Below are positions 10,255 through 20,075 of a stretch of DNA of 54,680 nucleotides, in pieces; position 1 is the first letter of the stretch; every line of letters starts with the position of its first letter. The stretch covers positions 1 to 54,680 of the forward strand of contig JAPLRU010000099.1 in the NCBI GenBank assembly GCA_026399025.1, read 5' to 3'. The stretch comes from Methylobacter sp. (lineage in GTDB: Bacteria; Pseudomonadota; Gammaproteobacteria; Methylococcales; Methylomonadaceae). The notes under the pieces are model-generated. The model was given only the letters and a program-made list of their open reading frames with translations, was not told the DNA's origin and did not search any database. The position numbers were made by a program, and so were the translations under genes.

Positions 10255-10287
10255 TTGTTCTAAAACGAATACTTTCACAGTCTCTCC
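10255..10287 (-). repeat. Family C end sequence (GACTGTGAAAGTATTCG)
   Basis: Reads on the minus strand as GACTGTGAAAGTATTCG followed by TTTTAGAACAAAA. The same block adjoins a family A palindrome at 13929, 14116 and 27129, and a shorter form occurs in inverted orientation at 14265, so A and C travel together. Confidence 0.75.
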
Positions 10288-10355
10288 ACTTGGGAATGCG
10301 GTGGACGAAGCTCCAGCTTCGTGAGACAGGAAGATGGAGCTTTTTGTACTCTACG

Positions 10356-11819
10356 TTATTTGACAGCTACCGGCTGACCAATGGCGGTACGAAGATCGGC
10401 CTGCGTGACCACGCGCGGACCATGTAAAGCGGCAATCTGATCGACATCCAAGTTCAATTCCTGGATGTTCCGGTAAAGATTCACCGAATAAGGATTAGGA
10501 CTGGCCGGTGGCGGCACATTGGTGGCAGTAGGCGTATAGGCGTCGGCTTCAACCAGGATTTTCTCGTTCGGCAGATAAACCAACACGAATGCATCGTTAT
10601 GGCCGTTACCGGCGATGGCATGGATCTCTATATTACGTTTACCGTCCGAAAGTACGTGTTTGCCGGAAAAACTCTCGAACTGAGCGGGCTTTTGCGACTT
10701 GGCCAGACGATCGGGATTGATGTTGTGCGGCGCCAACCAAACTTTTTCATAATAAAATTGGTTCGGTTGCAGCGTCACGATCGTTGCGCCTTCATCGACA
10801 AAAGTGCGTAAACCGCCGGCATGGTCGAAGTGGGCATGAGTGTTAACCAGATATTTGATCGGTTTGTTCGGAATGATGTCCTTGAGTTTGGCGATAACGG
10901 CCTGCGAGCGTTCTTCGTTCAACGGCGCTTCGATGAGCACGATGTGATCGCGCTGGTCGATAGCGACGCTGTGATGGCTGCCGCCGGTCAGATAATAAAC
11001 GCCATCGGCCAACTTGTTGGCGGTCACGGCTACAGCCGGGGCCTTGGTCACTTGCTGAGGCACCGTAATGTCAACGCCGGGATTGGCTTTGACTGCCGAG
11101 ACGTTGAGGTCCAGCACCGGGTAGCCGCCTTGGCTGCGCACGATGTGGCCAGGGAACTGTATGCCGCCGAAGTCCTTGTAATCGCTGTACCGGGTTTCGA
11201 CCAGGGTGTCGCCGAGTACCGGGTTATCGATCCAGGTGCGCACTTTTTCCAGTTGATTATTGGCATTGAGGGTGCCGATATAGCGATACTTGCCGGCAAT
11301 GCTGAACGCTATTTCGGTATCGCTGCCTACACTTTGTGAAATCGCGTTGTTGGCTTGCGCCGCTTTCAGGAAGCCTTGCGGACTGGCCCAGATTTCGGCG
11401 GCGCGTTCTTCAACGGCCGCCGGTTGCGCGATGGGCGCCGGGGCGGCGTTGCCGACAGCGGCCACGTTCCAGGCAGTTGCGCCGCTGACGTATTGGTCGA
11501 CTTTTTGCTCAACCGGCGCCGGGCGCAAACGTCCGGGCTCTACGGTTTGACTGCGGGTGATTTGCACCCGCGCGCCGGCGGTGTCGTAATTGATATCGGC
11601 AGTAAAACTTTTCAGCTCGAACTGCGGCCAAGCCGAATTCGGATTCGGCGCTTGACCGAACTGATACCAGCGCCCGCTGCCTGAAAATTCGATGGATTTG
11701 ATGGTGTCGGCGCCCGAAGCTTCGGACGCGGCCTGCAAACCCAGTGGTTGCAACGAGCTGCAACCGGCCCCGGTCAATGCGACGGCCAAGCCGACAGCGG
11801 TGTATATCGATTTATGCAT
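10356..11819 (-). CDS. Metallo-beta-lactamase-fold lipoprotein
   Basis: A 487-residue exported protein. The N-terminus has a lipoprotein signal (lipobox LTGAGC, Cys about residue 20). Residues of about 20-270 form an uncharacterised beta-rich region. The C-terminal 215 or so residues are a metallo-hydrolase domain with the zinc motif THAHFDHAGG, a second metal region (GNGHNDAFVLV), the bridging aspartate in LVEADAYTP and the last histidine in ALHGPRV. The order is that of glyoxalase II/SoxH-like hydrolases. The protein is probably anchored in the outer membrane facing the periplasm. It stands alone between repeats; the substrate is unknown. Confidence 0.85.
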   Translation of the reverse strand: MHKSIYTAVGLAVALTGAGCSSLQPLGLQAASEASGADTIKSIEFSGSGRWYQFGQAPNPNSAWPQFELKSFTADINYDTAGARVQITRSQTVEPGRLRPAPVEQKVDQYVSGATAWNVAAVGNAAPAPIAQPAAVEERAAEIWASPQGFLKAAQANNAISQSVGSDTEIAFSIAGKYRYIGTLNANNQLEKVRTWIDNPVLGDTLVETRYSDYKDFGGIQFPGHIVRSQGGYPVLDLNVSAVKANPGVDITVPQQVTKAPAVAVTANKLADGVYYLTGGSHHSVAIDQRDHIVLIEAPLNEERSQAVIAKLKDIIPNKPIKYLVNTHAHFDHAGGLRTFVDEGATIVTLQPNQFYYEKVWLAPHNINPDRLAKSQKPAQFESFSGKHVLSDGKRNIEIHAIAGNGHNDAFVLVYLPNEKILVEADAYTPTATNVPPPASPNPYSVNLYRNIQELNLDVDQIAALHGPRVVTQADLRTAIGQPVAVK

Positions 11820-12366
11820 GAAGCCCCCTTAGGTTTTATAAATACTGGAAAAAATATGAAGTCCTTGCCAGATACAGAGCAAGAGGCATACCAGTCGGCT
11901 TTAAGCCGGACAAATGGGGCTATTGGGGGGCCGGCGCTATTGCCGTTGCTGGGGATGACGGGAAGACCGGCTTGACCGTGAGGCTACACATAGAACTCAG
12001 CCATGCTGGATATTCAGCAGGTTTTGCTGAGCAGCTGTACCGCTAGCGTCAGTTTTGCTTTGAAGGGGGGCTGGGAAAGCAGCAGCATGGGCTCTATATC
12101 CAGTGTCCTACCTCCCCGCTATCGAAAAAAATATCTAAAGAGCCATCCAGGCCGATGCCGACGTAGCGGGAGCGCGGCTTCTCAGTTTCGACGGCGAAGG
12201 CAAAATAAGCCCCTTAGTTAACATGATTTTAAAAAATAAAGCTTAACTTCTCTGGCACAAAACCTGCTCAAGAGTTCTCGTGCTTATCCGGCACCTGCAC
12301 CTATTTTTTAATATAGAGGAAGTTAATGAGATTATTTTGTCATTTTTACCGTCGAGGAGCGCTGTG
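11820..12366. other. Intergenic region with no recognised gene
   Basis: About 550 bases between two divergent genes. I see only short open frames with no family resemblance, no tRNA fold and none of the dispersed palindromes. Both flanking promoters should lie here. Confidence 0.6.
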
Positions 12367-13812
12367 ATGTCGTCTCGCCCCACTCCAGTCATAGCCATTA
12401 TCGGGGGAGGATTAAGCGGCTCGTTGGTTGCCGCACAATTACTGCGCCAGTCCGGCCATCCCCTTATTATCAAAATTATCGAACGTAATCCGCGCTTTTT
12501 ACATCGAGGCATCGCCTACAGCACCGACGCAAGCAGTCATCTGCTCAACGTGCCGGCAGGCAATATGAGTGTGTTTCCTGATGATCCCGAGCATTTTTTA
12601 CGGTGGGGACAGAGCCGTCAGGAAAAATTGGTTGAAACGCCGTGGGTTACCGCAATCACGGCAAGCAGCTTTATTTCAAGGCGCGGTTATGGGGAATATA
12701 TTGCTTCGGTTGTGCAAGAAGCCGAAAAAGCAAGCCACCCGGAGGTTAAGCTGGAAATCATCCGGGATGAAGTTGTCGGCCTTCAGCCGTCAGAAACCGG
12801 CGCTACACTTTCATTACAAAGCGGCAATCGAATCTATGCGGAAAAAGTGATACTGGCCGTCGGCAACTTCCCGGCCGCCGATCCTCCGGTATCCGATAAG
12901 ACTTGCCTTAATAACGCTCAGTATGTTTCCAACCCGTGGTCGGAAGAGTCGAAAATCGGATGGGACAAGATTGAATCCTGCCTGATTGTAGGAACCGGTC
13001 TGACTATGGTGGATTGGGTGCTTAATCTCCATGCATCAAACTTTCTCGGAAAAATCCATGTCATCTCCAGACGAGGCTTATTGCCTAAAGCCCATGCCCA
13101 GGCTGCAAAACTGCCGCTTTGGTTAAATTACAAAGAACAGCCTCTTTCGATTCGATCAATAGTGCGGCAATTTCGTAAACTGATGGCTGCTCCTGAACCT
13201 TACCAAGATAACTGGCGCGGTTTAATCGATGCTTTGCGTCCCTACACCCCGGATATCTGGCAAGCACTGCCGTTACCGGAACAACGAAGATTTTTGCGCC
13301 ATCTGCGCTCTTACTGGGATAACCACCGGCATCGGCTTTCCCCTATTACCGCAGCAAGTCTTAAAGAAATAGAAAATAGCGGCCAACTTCAATATCACAC
13401 CGGACGGGTTGAAAACTTCGAGTTCTCGAAGGAGAACGTTGCAGTCACTATCCGTGCGCGGGGAAAACAGGAGCGTAAAACCTTGATAGTGGACCGCGTC
13501 ATCAACTGCACCGGGACGGAATGCGATTACCGCAAACTCCAACACCCGCTGGTTACCGGTTTGCTCGCTAAAGGATGGGCTCAACCGGATGCTATTTCAT
13601 TCGGATTATCAGTCGCCGCCAATGGCGCGCTGATTGATGAAGCGGGCCATAAGTCATCCATTATTTATACCTTGGGACCGCCGCAGAAAGGCACTTTATG
13701 GGAAACAACCGCAGTTCCCGAGATTCGTGGGCAAGCGTTTCATCTGGCCAAGCATTTGCTGAATGCGCTTGCGATGGAATCTTTAAAGACAGGGGAATTA
13801 CTCACTCATTAA
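12367..13812 (+). CDS. FAD/NAD(P)-binding protein (NAD_binding_9 type)
   Basis: A 481-residue predicted flavoprotein. The Rossmann fingerprint IAIIGGGLSGSLVAAQLL lies at the extreme N-terminus, followed by the family-typical GIAYSTDASSHLLNVPAG and a second nucleotide-binding segment (CLIVGTGLTMVDWVL). This is the pattern of the FAD-NAD(P)-binding domain PF13454, found in HpyO-like and other uncharacterised proteins. I chose the ATG at 12367 because GAGGAG lies seven bases before it and the Rossmann strand starts just after; a longer frame opens at 12280 without a good ribosome site. It is a single gene with no obvious partner, and the reaction is unknown. Confidence 0.8.
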   Translation: MSSRPTPVIAIIGGGLSGSLVAAQLLRQSGHPLIIKIIERNPRFLHRGIAYSTDASSHLLNVPAGNMSVFPDDPEHFLRWGQSRQEKLVETPWVTAITASSFISRRGYGEYIASVVQEAEKASHPEVKLEIIRDEVVGLQPSETGATLSLQSGNRIYAEKVILAVGNFPAADPPVSDKTCLNNAQYVSNPWSEESKIGWDKIESCLIVGTGLTMVDWVLNLHASNFLGKIHVISRRGLLPKAHAQAAKLPLWLNYKEQPLSIRSIVRQFRKLMAAPEPYQDNWRGLIDALRPYTPDIWQALPLPEQRRFLRHLRSYWDNHRHRLSPITAASLKEIENSGQLQYHTGRVENFEFSKENVAVTIRARGKQERKTLIVDRVINCTGTECDYRKLQHPLVTGLLAKGWAQPDAISFGLSVAANGALIDEAGHKSSIIYTLGPPQKGTLWETTAVPEIRGQAFHLAKHLLNALAMESLKTGELLTH

Positions 13813-13911
13813 AAAAAACAACGCACAAATGACACGGATTAGACTGATATTCGCGGATAAAACTAATATAGAGCCCGGAATTAATATAGCGACGCAAAGG
13901 GGGCTTGCTAT

Positions 13912-14302
13912 CGTTCCCACGCTCCGGAGACTGTGAAAGTATTCGTTTTAGAACAAAAAGCAAAAGCACTCACCACGAAGACACGAAGTTTTCAATACAC
14001 TGAATTAAATAATTATTTTTGCTATCGTTCCCACGCTCCGGCGTGGGAACGCAGTGAGGGACGCTCCCGCGTCCCGTACCGCTGGAGCGGTACTTCGGCA
14101 TTCCCACGCCGGAGAGGCTGTGAAAGTATTCGTTTTAGAACAAAAGAAAAAGCCTTCACCACGAAGACACGAAGGACACGAAGTTTTTAATGCGTTGAGT
14201 TTAATCAATTATTTTTTTTTTTTTTTTTTCGTGTCTTCGTGGTGAATAGGTTTTTAAACTGATTTTGAAATACTTTCACAGTCTCCGGAGCGTGGGAACG
14301 AT
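13912..14302. repeat. Composite of nested palindromic repeats (families A, B, C)
   Basis: The outer ends are inverted: ATCGTTCCCACGCTCCGGAG at 13911 onward and CTCCGGAGCGTGGGAACGAT ending near 14302. Next inside come the family C ends (GACTGTGAAAGTATT at 13929; AATACTTTCACAGTC at 14268-14282). The interior holds a half copy of A (13971-13988), a whole copy of B (14024-14115), another C (14116-14146) and a whole copy of A (14157-14244). The pattern reads as successive insertions of one element inside another. Confidence 0.85.
14157..14244. repeat. Dispersed palindrome, family A, inside the composite
   Basis: Arms CACCACGAAGACACGAAG and CGTGTCTTCGTGGTG around an AT-rich loop that ends in a run of about 18 T. 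The loop start (TTTTTAATGCGTTGAG) is the same as at 27243. Confidence 0.88.
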
Positions 14303-14463
14303 GTCGCTTTATTCACTTCGGACTCTATAAATAAGCTGTCCGTTGACGCCTTAAAATCCGTTCCATCGGTGTTATCCGTGCACTATGATAAAAGCCCAAT
14401 GTTGTTTCAGGCTTTGTGTTATCGATGATATTGCCTTTGCACAGACGCCAAGGCAGATAATCG

Positions 14464-15768
14464 TCACAATTTTGCGCCTGATGAAGCTTTACTAAGCCGC
14501 GCATAATAAAATCCGTCCATTGCCGATTCGCCGGTAAGAATTTGGCGTCCGCTGACTCCGGCAACGCCCCAGTCAGCCGTTATCGGCAATTCGACCGCAT
14601 CGCCATGTTCAGCTAAAAAAGCTTGAATCTGCCGCTCGTTTTCCTGTTTTAAAATAGAACAGGTTGCATACAACAATATCCCGCCGGGAGCCAGCAACGG
14701 CCAGACGGCCTGTAGAATAGATTTTTGCAAGGCCTGCAACGGCCCGATGTCCTCGGCTCGGCGCAACAATTTAATATCGGGATGACGGCGAATAACGCCT
14801 AAAGCCGAACACGGCGCATCCAATAAAATCCGCTCGAACCGCGTGCCGTCCCACCAGTCCTCCGGTTTTGCCGCATCGCCAACCGTCAGCTTGGCTTGCA
14901 GGTTCAAACGCTGCAAGTTTTCGCTGACTCGCTGCATCCGGGATTCGTCTATATCGACCGCGACCAATTCTTTTAGCTGAGCTTGGCTCTCAAGAATATG
15001 CGCGGTTTTACCGCCCGGCGCGGCGCAGACGTCCAACACCCGCTGCCCCGGCTGCACGTCCAGCAAGCCGGCCGCCAATTGCGCGGCGGTATCTTGAACG
15101 GACACCAACCCATCGGCAAAGCCGGGCAACACCTCCACCGGCACCGGCTTATCCAAGGTAATCGCCGACGGGCAAAAGCTGACGGCTTCCGCCGCGATTT
15201 CCTGGCCGATTAATCGTTGCAGATAGTTTTCGCGACTGGTTTTCGCCAGATTGACCCGCAACACCATCGGCGGCTGTAAATTATTTTCCTGCAATAGGGT
15301 GAGCGCCTGCTCGGGCCAATCCTGTTCGAGGTGTTTAATCAACCAGTCAGGATGACTAAGCGCGGCACTCTGAAATGCATCGGCTTTATGCTCCAGTCCT
15401 TCTTGCTCGCGTAAATAAGTTCTGAGCAACGCATTGATCAGCGACTTGGCCCACGGTTTTTTGCGTACCGCCAACACCGTTTCGGACACTGCCGCATGAG
15501 GTTTTACCCGCATGAAGTTGAGCTGGTACAAACCGACCAAAGCCAGCGCCTTAACGTCTGCATCTTTTAGCGGTTTATCCAATAATTGACTTAAAACAAA
15601 ATCCAAACGGTGAAATTGCCTGCAAACGCCGTAACATAGCGCTTGAATGAAAGCCCGGTCCTTGCCCGATTCTATGCTTAAAAAAGCATGGTCCAGCGCG
15701 GCGGTTAAAGACTGCCCGTCTTGCAAAACCCGTGACAAGACACGGGCCGCGATTAATCGTGTATTCAC
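14464..15768 (-). CDS. rsmB: 16S rRNA (cytosine-967-C5)-methyltransferase
   Basis: A 434-residue enzyme methylating C967 of 16S rRNA with S-adenosylmethionine. An N-terminal NusB-like RNA-binding domain (about 1-140) is followed by the Rossmann methyltransferase domain. The SAM motif is DVCAAPGGKTAHIL, the motif IV cysteine is in DAPCSALGVIRRHPD, and the motif VI catalytic cysteine is in YATCSILKQENE. The frame starts with GTG at 15766-15768. It follows fmt by seven bases, giving the conserved gammaproteobacterial order def-fmt-rsmB, in which translation-initiation and rRNA-modification genes are co-transcribed. Confidence 0.95.
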   Translation of the reverse strand: MNTRLIAARVLSRVLQDGQSLTAALDHAFLSIESGKDRAFIQALCYGVCRQFHRLDFVLSQLLDKPLKDADVKALALVGLYQLNFMRVKPHAAVSETVLAVRKKPWAKSLINALLRTYLREQEGLEHKADAFQSAALSHPDWLIKHLEQDWPEQALTLLQENNLQPPMVLRVNLAKTSRENYLQRLIGQEIAAEAVSFCPSAITLDKPVPVEVLPGFADGLVSVQDTAAQLAAGLLDVQPGQRVLDVCAAPGGKTAHILESQAQLKELVAVDIDESRMQRVSENLQRLNLQAKLTVGDAAKPEDWWDGTRFERILLDAPCSALGVIRRHPDIKLLRRAEDIGPLQALQKSILQAVWPLLAPGGILLYATCSILKQENERQIQAFLAEHGDAVELPITADWGVAGVSGRQILTGESAMDGFYYARLSKASSGAKL

Positions 15769-15775
15769 TGATGAT

Positions 15776-16705
15776 TCAACCTAATTGAACGCCGTTAGCA
15801 TCATGAGCGTTGAGAAAAGCCTGGATGGGTATGCGTTTTCCTCCCGGCAACTGCACTTCCAGCAGCCGCAAAAAACCTGAACCGGTCGCCACTTCCATCG
15901 TTTTATCTACACAGCGCACCACGCCGGGTTCCATCGGTACCGATAAATCGCCGTCGACCGCCTCAGCCTGCCAGATCCGCAACACATCGCCCCGATACAG
16001 CGTTTGCGCGACCGGCCAAGCATTTAAACCTCTGACCTTTCGCGCCAAAGCCGCGGCAGGTTGCGTCCAGTCGATAACGGCTTCGCTTTTTTCCAGCTTT
16101 TCGGCATAAGTCACCAGCGCCTCATCTTGCGGCTCGGGCCGAATCGTTCCGGCTTCTAGTTGCGCCAATACTTTGCTCAAGCCTATGCCGCCCAATACCG
16201 CCAATTTGTCATGTAAATCGCCGGCCGTATCGCCGGCTTCAATCGCACATTCTTCTTTGTGCAGCATATCGCCGGCGTCCAGTTTGCGCACGATCTGCAT
16301 GATGGTCACGCCGGTTTTTTCATCACCGGCCATCAATGCTCTTTGAATCGGCGCGGCGCCGCGCCAACGCGGCAACAATGACGCATGCACATTGATGCAG
16401 CCCTGTTTGGGCGCATCCAAAACCGCTTGGGTTAAAATCATGCCGTAAGCAACCACCACCATCAAATCGACATCCAACGCGCTGAGCTGTTGCAAATCCT
16501 CACTGGTTTTCATAGTAAGCGGCTGAAAAACGGGAATGCCCGCGCTTAAAGCCAGCTCCTTGACCGGACTGGGCTGTAATTTGCGGCCCCTGCCCGCCGG
16601 ACGGTCGGGCTGGGTGTAAACGGCGCAAATCTCGTGTTTCGACTCCAGTAACATCCGCAAGCAAGGCACTGCAAATTCAGGGGTTCCGGCAAAAATAATT
16701 TTCAT
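15776..16705 (-). CDS. fmt: Methionyl-tRNA formyltransferase
   Basis: A 309-residue enzyme that formylates Met-tRNA(fMet) using 10-formyltetrahydrofolate. The N-terminal formyltransferase fold carries the start motif [12 protein letters not shown] and the catalytic segment [20 protein letters not shown] (Asn/His), followed by a C-terminal OB-like tRNA-binding domain with [14 protein letters not shown]. The ATG overlaps the def stop (ATGA), indicating translational coupling. Length is normal. Confidence 0.96.
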   Translation of the reverse strand: MKIIFAGTPEFAVPCLRMLLESKHEICAVYTQPDRPAGRGRKLQPSPVKELALSAGIPVFQPLTMKTSEDLQQLSALDVDLMVVVAYGMILTQAVLDAPKQGCINVHASLLPRWRGAAPIQRALMAGDEKTGVTIMQIVRKLDAGDMLHKEECAIEAGDTAGDLHDKLAVLGGIGLSKVLAQLEAGTIRPEPQDEALVTYAEKLEKSEAVIDWTQPAAALARKVRGLNAWPVAQTLYRGDVLRIWQAEAVDGDLSVPMEPGVVRCVDKTMEVATGSGFLRLLEVQLPGGKRIPIQAFLNAHDANGVQLG

Positions 16706-17226
16706 GCTCGACTCGCTTCCGCTTTATGGATTTTTTCCAGTTTTTTCTTAATCCGCTGCCGTTTTAACGGTGAAATATAATCGACAAATAATTTCCCGTC
16801 CAAATGGTCCAGCTCGTGTTGAACGCATACGCACAACAAATCCTTGGCGCTTAACTCAAAAGATTTACCCTCTCTATCGAGCGCTTTTACGATAATATGT
16901 TCAGCCCTGGTCACTTTTTCGAAAAAACCGGGCACCGACAGACAGCCCTCTTCAGACTCTTTAACCCCGTCTTTTTCGATAATTTGCGGATTGATCAGGC
17001 ATAAAGGCATGTTCTTTTCCTCGCTGACATCGATCACAACTATCCGCTGCTGCACATTCACCTGAGTAGCGGCCAGCCCTACCCCATGCGACGTGTACAT
17101 GGTTTCAAGCATATCATCGACCAATTTTTTGACTTTATCATCGACCGTTTTTACGATTTCCGCCTTCTTGCGCAACCGTTCATCCGGAAATTCGAGAATA
17201 GATAGAATACTCAACAAACTCACCAC
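16702..17226 (-). CDS. def: Peptide deformylase
   Basis: A 174-residue iron/zinc hydrolase removing the N-formyl group from nascent proteins. All three motifs are present: [18 protein letters not shown] (metal Cys) and QHELDHLDG (two metal His and the catalytic Glu). The frame opens with two GTG codons at 17221-17226 and has no ATG. Family members normally start two to four residues before [12 protein letters not shown], so a TTG four or five codons further in, preceded by GGTGAG, is also possible. First gene of def-fmt-rsmB, divergent from speA. Confidence 0.95.
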   Translation of the reverse strand: MVSLLSILSILEFPDERLRKKAEIVKTVDDKVKKLVDDMLETMYTSHGVGLAATQVNVQQRIVVIDVSEEKNMPLCLINPQIIEKDGVKESEEGCLSVPGFFEKVTRAEHIIVKALDREGKSFELSAKDLLCVCVQHELDHLDGKLFVDYISPLKRQRIKKKLEKIHKAEASRA

Positions 17227-17467
17227 TGTAATAATTGAATAGTAGAATTTTATATGTTTTTAAACCATCTGGGAACTCTCGCCGTTCGCCGTTGCCGCCT
17301 ATCGGCTTCTCGTAATCCTTAAAACAGCCGGGTAGCGACGCGGTTTTAATCTCGCGTCTTATCAAAAACCCCTCAAGCCGAAATCAGTAAACTCGATGAA
17401 AAAAAAACGAAGAAATCACAAGGCTTATATTAGAATCCCGCAGTATTTATCAAACCGGAGTTAATCA

Positions 17468-19306
17468 GTGAATTTAAGCCAAAGCAAAACCTGGAGTACC
17501 GAACACTCCGCGCAACTTTATGCGATAGACAATTGGGGACAAGGCTATTTTTCCATTAATGCCGACGGGCACGTCTCCGTAAAACCCAGTTCCGATAAAG
17601 ACGTGACCCTGGATTTATACGAAATCGCCCAATCGCTAAACGACAAAAAGCTGTCCTTGCCGGTGCTGGTGCGCTTTACCGACATTTTAAAAGACCGCGT
17701 TACCCGGCTGTCCGCCGCCTTTCAAAAAGCCTGCATTCATAACAACTATCAAGGCAGCTATACCCCGGTTTACCCAATCAAAGTCAACCAACAACGCCAA
17801 GTCGTCGAAGGCATTTTAGCGTCCGACAATATCGGCCTCGAAGCGGGCAGCAAACCGGAATTGCTGGCGATTATGGCGCTGTCTAAAAAAGGCGTGGTGG
17901 TTTGTAACGGCTACAAAGACCGCGCTTACATCCGGTTGGCGCTGATCGGCCTGAAAATGGGCCTAAATCTTTATCTGGTCATCGAAAAGCCCTTAGAACT
18001 GGAGTTGATTATCGAAGAAGCGGCGCGACTTGACGTTAAACCGCAATTGGGCGTCAGAATCAGACTGTCCAGCATTAGCGCCGGCAAATGGCAAAACAGC
18101 GGCGGCGAAAAATCCAAATTCGGCTTTCATGCCCATGAAGCCTTGCAGTTGCTTGAGCGCCTAAAGCAAGCCGATTTGCTGGACAGCTTAAAACTGATGC
18201 ATTTTCACATGGGCTCGCAAATCGCCAACATTCGCGACATTAAAATAGCGCTCAGAGAAGCCGGCCAATTTTATGTCGAGCTGCACCGTTTGGGCGTCCC
18301 CATCCAAATCGTCGATGCCGGCGGCGGACTCGGCGTCGATTACGACGGCAGCCATTCGCGGCGCGAATCGTCGATCAATTACAGCCTGGATGAGTACGCG
18401 CAAAATATCGTGCGCAGTTTTGCCGATATTTGCGCGGAAAAGCAAGTTCCGCAGCCCGACATCATTACCGAATCGGGCCGCGCACTGACCGCTCATCATG
18501 CGGTATTAATCACCAATGTCACCGATATCGAATCGGCTTACAGCAACCACACCGAGCTGCAAGCCCTGCCCGAGCCGGACAACTTGGTCGAACATTATCA
18601 TGACGCGCAATTCGATTTATCCGAAGCTCGCGCCGGATTTACTCAAGACCGGCTAAGCATTACCGAGCTGGCTAAGGCGGAAAATAACTATGCGCTGTTG
18701 TGCAGCCAGCTTAAAGACAAACTGAATCCCAATAACCAGAACGAAGCGGCTATTTTAAAGGAGTTGAACGAGAAACTGGCCGACAAGGTGTTTTGCAATT
18801 TCTCATTATTCCAGTCCATGCCCGACATCTGGGGCATCGATCAAATCTTCCCGATCATGCCCATCCATCGCTTGGACGAACAGCCCGTGCGCCGCGCCGT
18901 GCTCCAGGATTTAACCTGCGATTCCGATGGCCGCATCGACCAATATATCGTCGGGCAAAATATCGAAAAAACCCTGCCGGTGCATGAAATCGACCGCAAC
19001 CGGCCGTACCTGATCGGCTTTTTTATGGTCGGCGCGTATCAGGAAATATTGGGCGATATGCACAACCTGTTTGGCGATACCCATTCCATCAACATAGAGC
19101 TGGACAAAGACGGCTATCATTTCTACGACCTGCATGAAGGCGAACATGTCGATGATTTGCTGGACTATGTGCATATCAGCTGCGACGAGTTAAAAACCGC
19201 CTACCGGGAAAAACTGGCTAACAGCGATCTCAGCGAACAACAGCGGCAGGATTACGAACAAGAGCTGATTGCGGGGTTGACGTCTTATACTTATTTGGAG
19301 AAATAG
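17468..19306 (+). CDS. speA: Biosynthetic arginine decarboxylase
   Basis: A 612-residue PLP enzyme converting arginine to agmatine, the entry to putrescine and spermidine. The PLP lysine is Lys105 in YPIKVNQQR. The glycine-rich phosphate loop region is DAGGGLGVDYDG, and the second-subunit cysteine is in DLTCDSDGRID. Length fits bacterial SpeA. The start is GTG with GGAG seven bases upstream; no competing ATG fits the family. It is monocistronic, divergent from def, and ends in a palindrome-rich stretch before the RAYT locus. No speB gene lies nearby. Confidence 0.95.
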   Translation: MNLSQSKTWSTEHSAQLYAIDNWGQGYFSINADGHVSVKPSSDKDVTLDLYEIAQSLNDKKLSLPVLVRFTDILKDRVTRLSAAFQKACIHNNYQGSYTPVYPIKVNQQRQVVEGILASDNIGLEAGSKPELLAIMALSKKGVVVCNGYKDRAYIRLALIGLKMGLNLYLVIEKPLELELIIEEAARLDVKPQLGVRIRLSSISAGKWQNSGGEKSKFGFHAHEALQLLERLKQADLLDSLKLMHFHMGSQIANIRDIKIALREAGQFYVELHRLGVPIQIVDAGGGLGVDYDGSHSRRESSINYSLDEYAQNIVRSFADICAEKQVPQPDIITESGRALTAHHAVLITNVTDIESAYSNHTELQALPEPDNLVEHYHDAQFDLSEARAGFTQDRLSITELAKAENNYALLCSQLKDKLNPNNQNEAAILKELNEKLADKVFCNFSLFQSMPDIWGIDQIFPIMPIHRLDEQPVRRAVLQDLTCDSDGRIDQYIVGQNIEKTLPVHEIDRNRPYLIGFFMVGAYQEILGDMHNLFGDTHSINIELDKDGYHFYDLHEGEHVDDLLDYVHISCDELKTAYREKLANSDLSEQQRQDYEQELIAGLTSYTYLEK

Positions 19307-19335
19307 GCATTAACCGAGGCCGAAGCTTATGATCG

Positions 19336-19350
19336 GGCGCGATGCGCCCC
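19336..19350. repeat. Short GGGCGCGATGCGCCC hairpin
   Basis: A 15-base near-perfect palindrome downstream of speA, sharing the arm sequence of the palindrome at 482-561. It could act as a weak transcription end, but no T-run follows. Confidence 0.45.
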
Positions 19351-19399
19351 GACCGACTCTTTGACCTCGGGCTTCGTGGTTTATATTTTCAGGCTTAGG

Positions 19400-19425
19400 G
19401 TGTGGTGAGCACAGCGAACCGCACC
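19400..19425 (+). repeat. REP hairpin, left flank of the RAYT gene
   Basis: GTGTGGTGAG, six bases, then GAACCGCACC: a hairpin of the same form as those at 20018-20042 and 20076-20098. The three bracket the transposase gene. Confidence 0.75.
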
Positions 19426-19440
19426 TTGGGATACGGAAGA

Positions 19441-19983
19441 TTATTGAAAATATTCCCCACACTCGAAGTCCGACCAATCAACATTGCTGCACCAGTCTTC
19501 AGGGTAAAGCCCCAATCGAACAAATTTGTGAAAACTTGAATGCGGCCAGTCTTTCACTCGCGACACCCAGCCATGCTTGACCGGATTCCAATGGATATAA
19601 TCGAGGTGACGTTGGAAATCCAGCTCATCGCGGATAAGATGATCCCAAAAACGGCGTTGCCATAGACCCCGTTCGCCACGCTTTTGACGGCTTTTGGAAA
19701 TTGTTTCGCCCGTCTCAATATTCCGGGAGAAGCCGCCTTTTATCAAACCCCAACGGGTCGAATAGTCGGCGTCTCCGGTCGGTAAGCTCAAAATGCAATG
19801 CAAGTGTTCAGGCAAGATCACAATGCCGTCAATACGAAACGGATGTTTTGTTTTTACCTCTGCAAAAGCCGCACGCAAGACATCAATCCGGTTAACCAGC
19901 AGCTTATTTTCATGGCGTTTGCTCAGGTTGACCGTAAAGAACCAAGTTGCTCCAGGAATATAAAAACGGCGATAGCTGCTCAT
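19441..19983 (-). CDS. rayT: REP-associated tyrosine transposase (RAYT, Y1_Tnp family)
   Basis: A 180-residue single-strand DNA transposase of the IS200/IS605-related Y1 HUH family. The metal-binding His-hydrophobic-His is H60-L-H62 in ILPEHLHCIL. The conserved C-terminal block is HLDYIHWNPVKHG, and the central WQRRFWDHLIRDE is also typical. I chose the ATG at 19983 because the fold begins at MSSYRRFYIPGATWFF; the 44 codons before it translate the neighbouring REP. RAYTs are single-copy, domesticated transposases thought to spread REP/BIME palindromes. Here REP hairpins lie on both sides. The gene looks intact. Confidence 0.9.
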   Translation of the reverse strand: MSSYRRFYIPGATWFFTVNLSKRHENKLLVNRIDVLRAAFAEVKTKHPFRIDGIVILPEHLHCILSLPTGDADYSTRWGLIKGGFSRNIETGETISKSRQKRGERGLWQRRFWDHLIRDELDFQRHLDYIHWNPVKHGWVSRVKDWPHSSFHKFVRLGLYPEDWCSNVDWSDFECGEYFQ

Positions 19984-20017
19984 AGATGGCAGGATATTGA
20001 TAAAAACAAGGATGCAG

Positions 20018-20042
20018 GGTGCGGTGAGGCACGAACCGCACC
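20018..20042 (+). repeat. REP hairpin, right flank 1
   Basis: GGTGCGGTGAGGCACGAACCGCACC: arms GGTGCGGT and GAACCGCACC around a short loop. It is in the same orientation as the left-flank REP. Confidence 0.8.
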
Positions 20043-20075
20043 GGGGATACCCCGAGGCATCGGAGGTTCTCTGTC

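Noticed and set aside
12280-12366. A longer N-terminus for the FAD-binding protein
   Set aside because: There is no ribosome site before 12280, while the ATG at 12367 has GAGGAG at the right distance and abuts the Rossmann strand.
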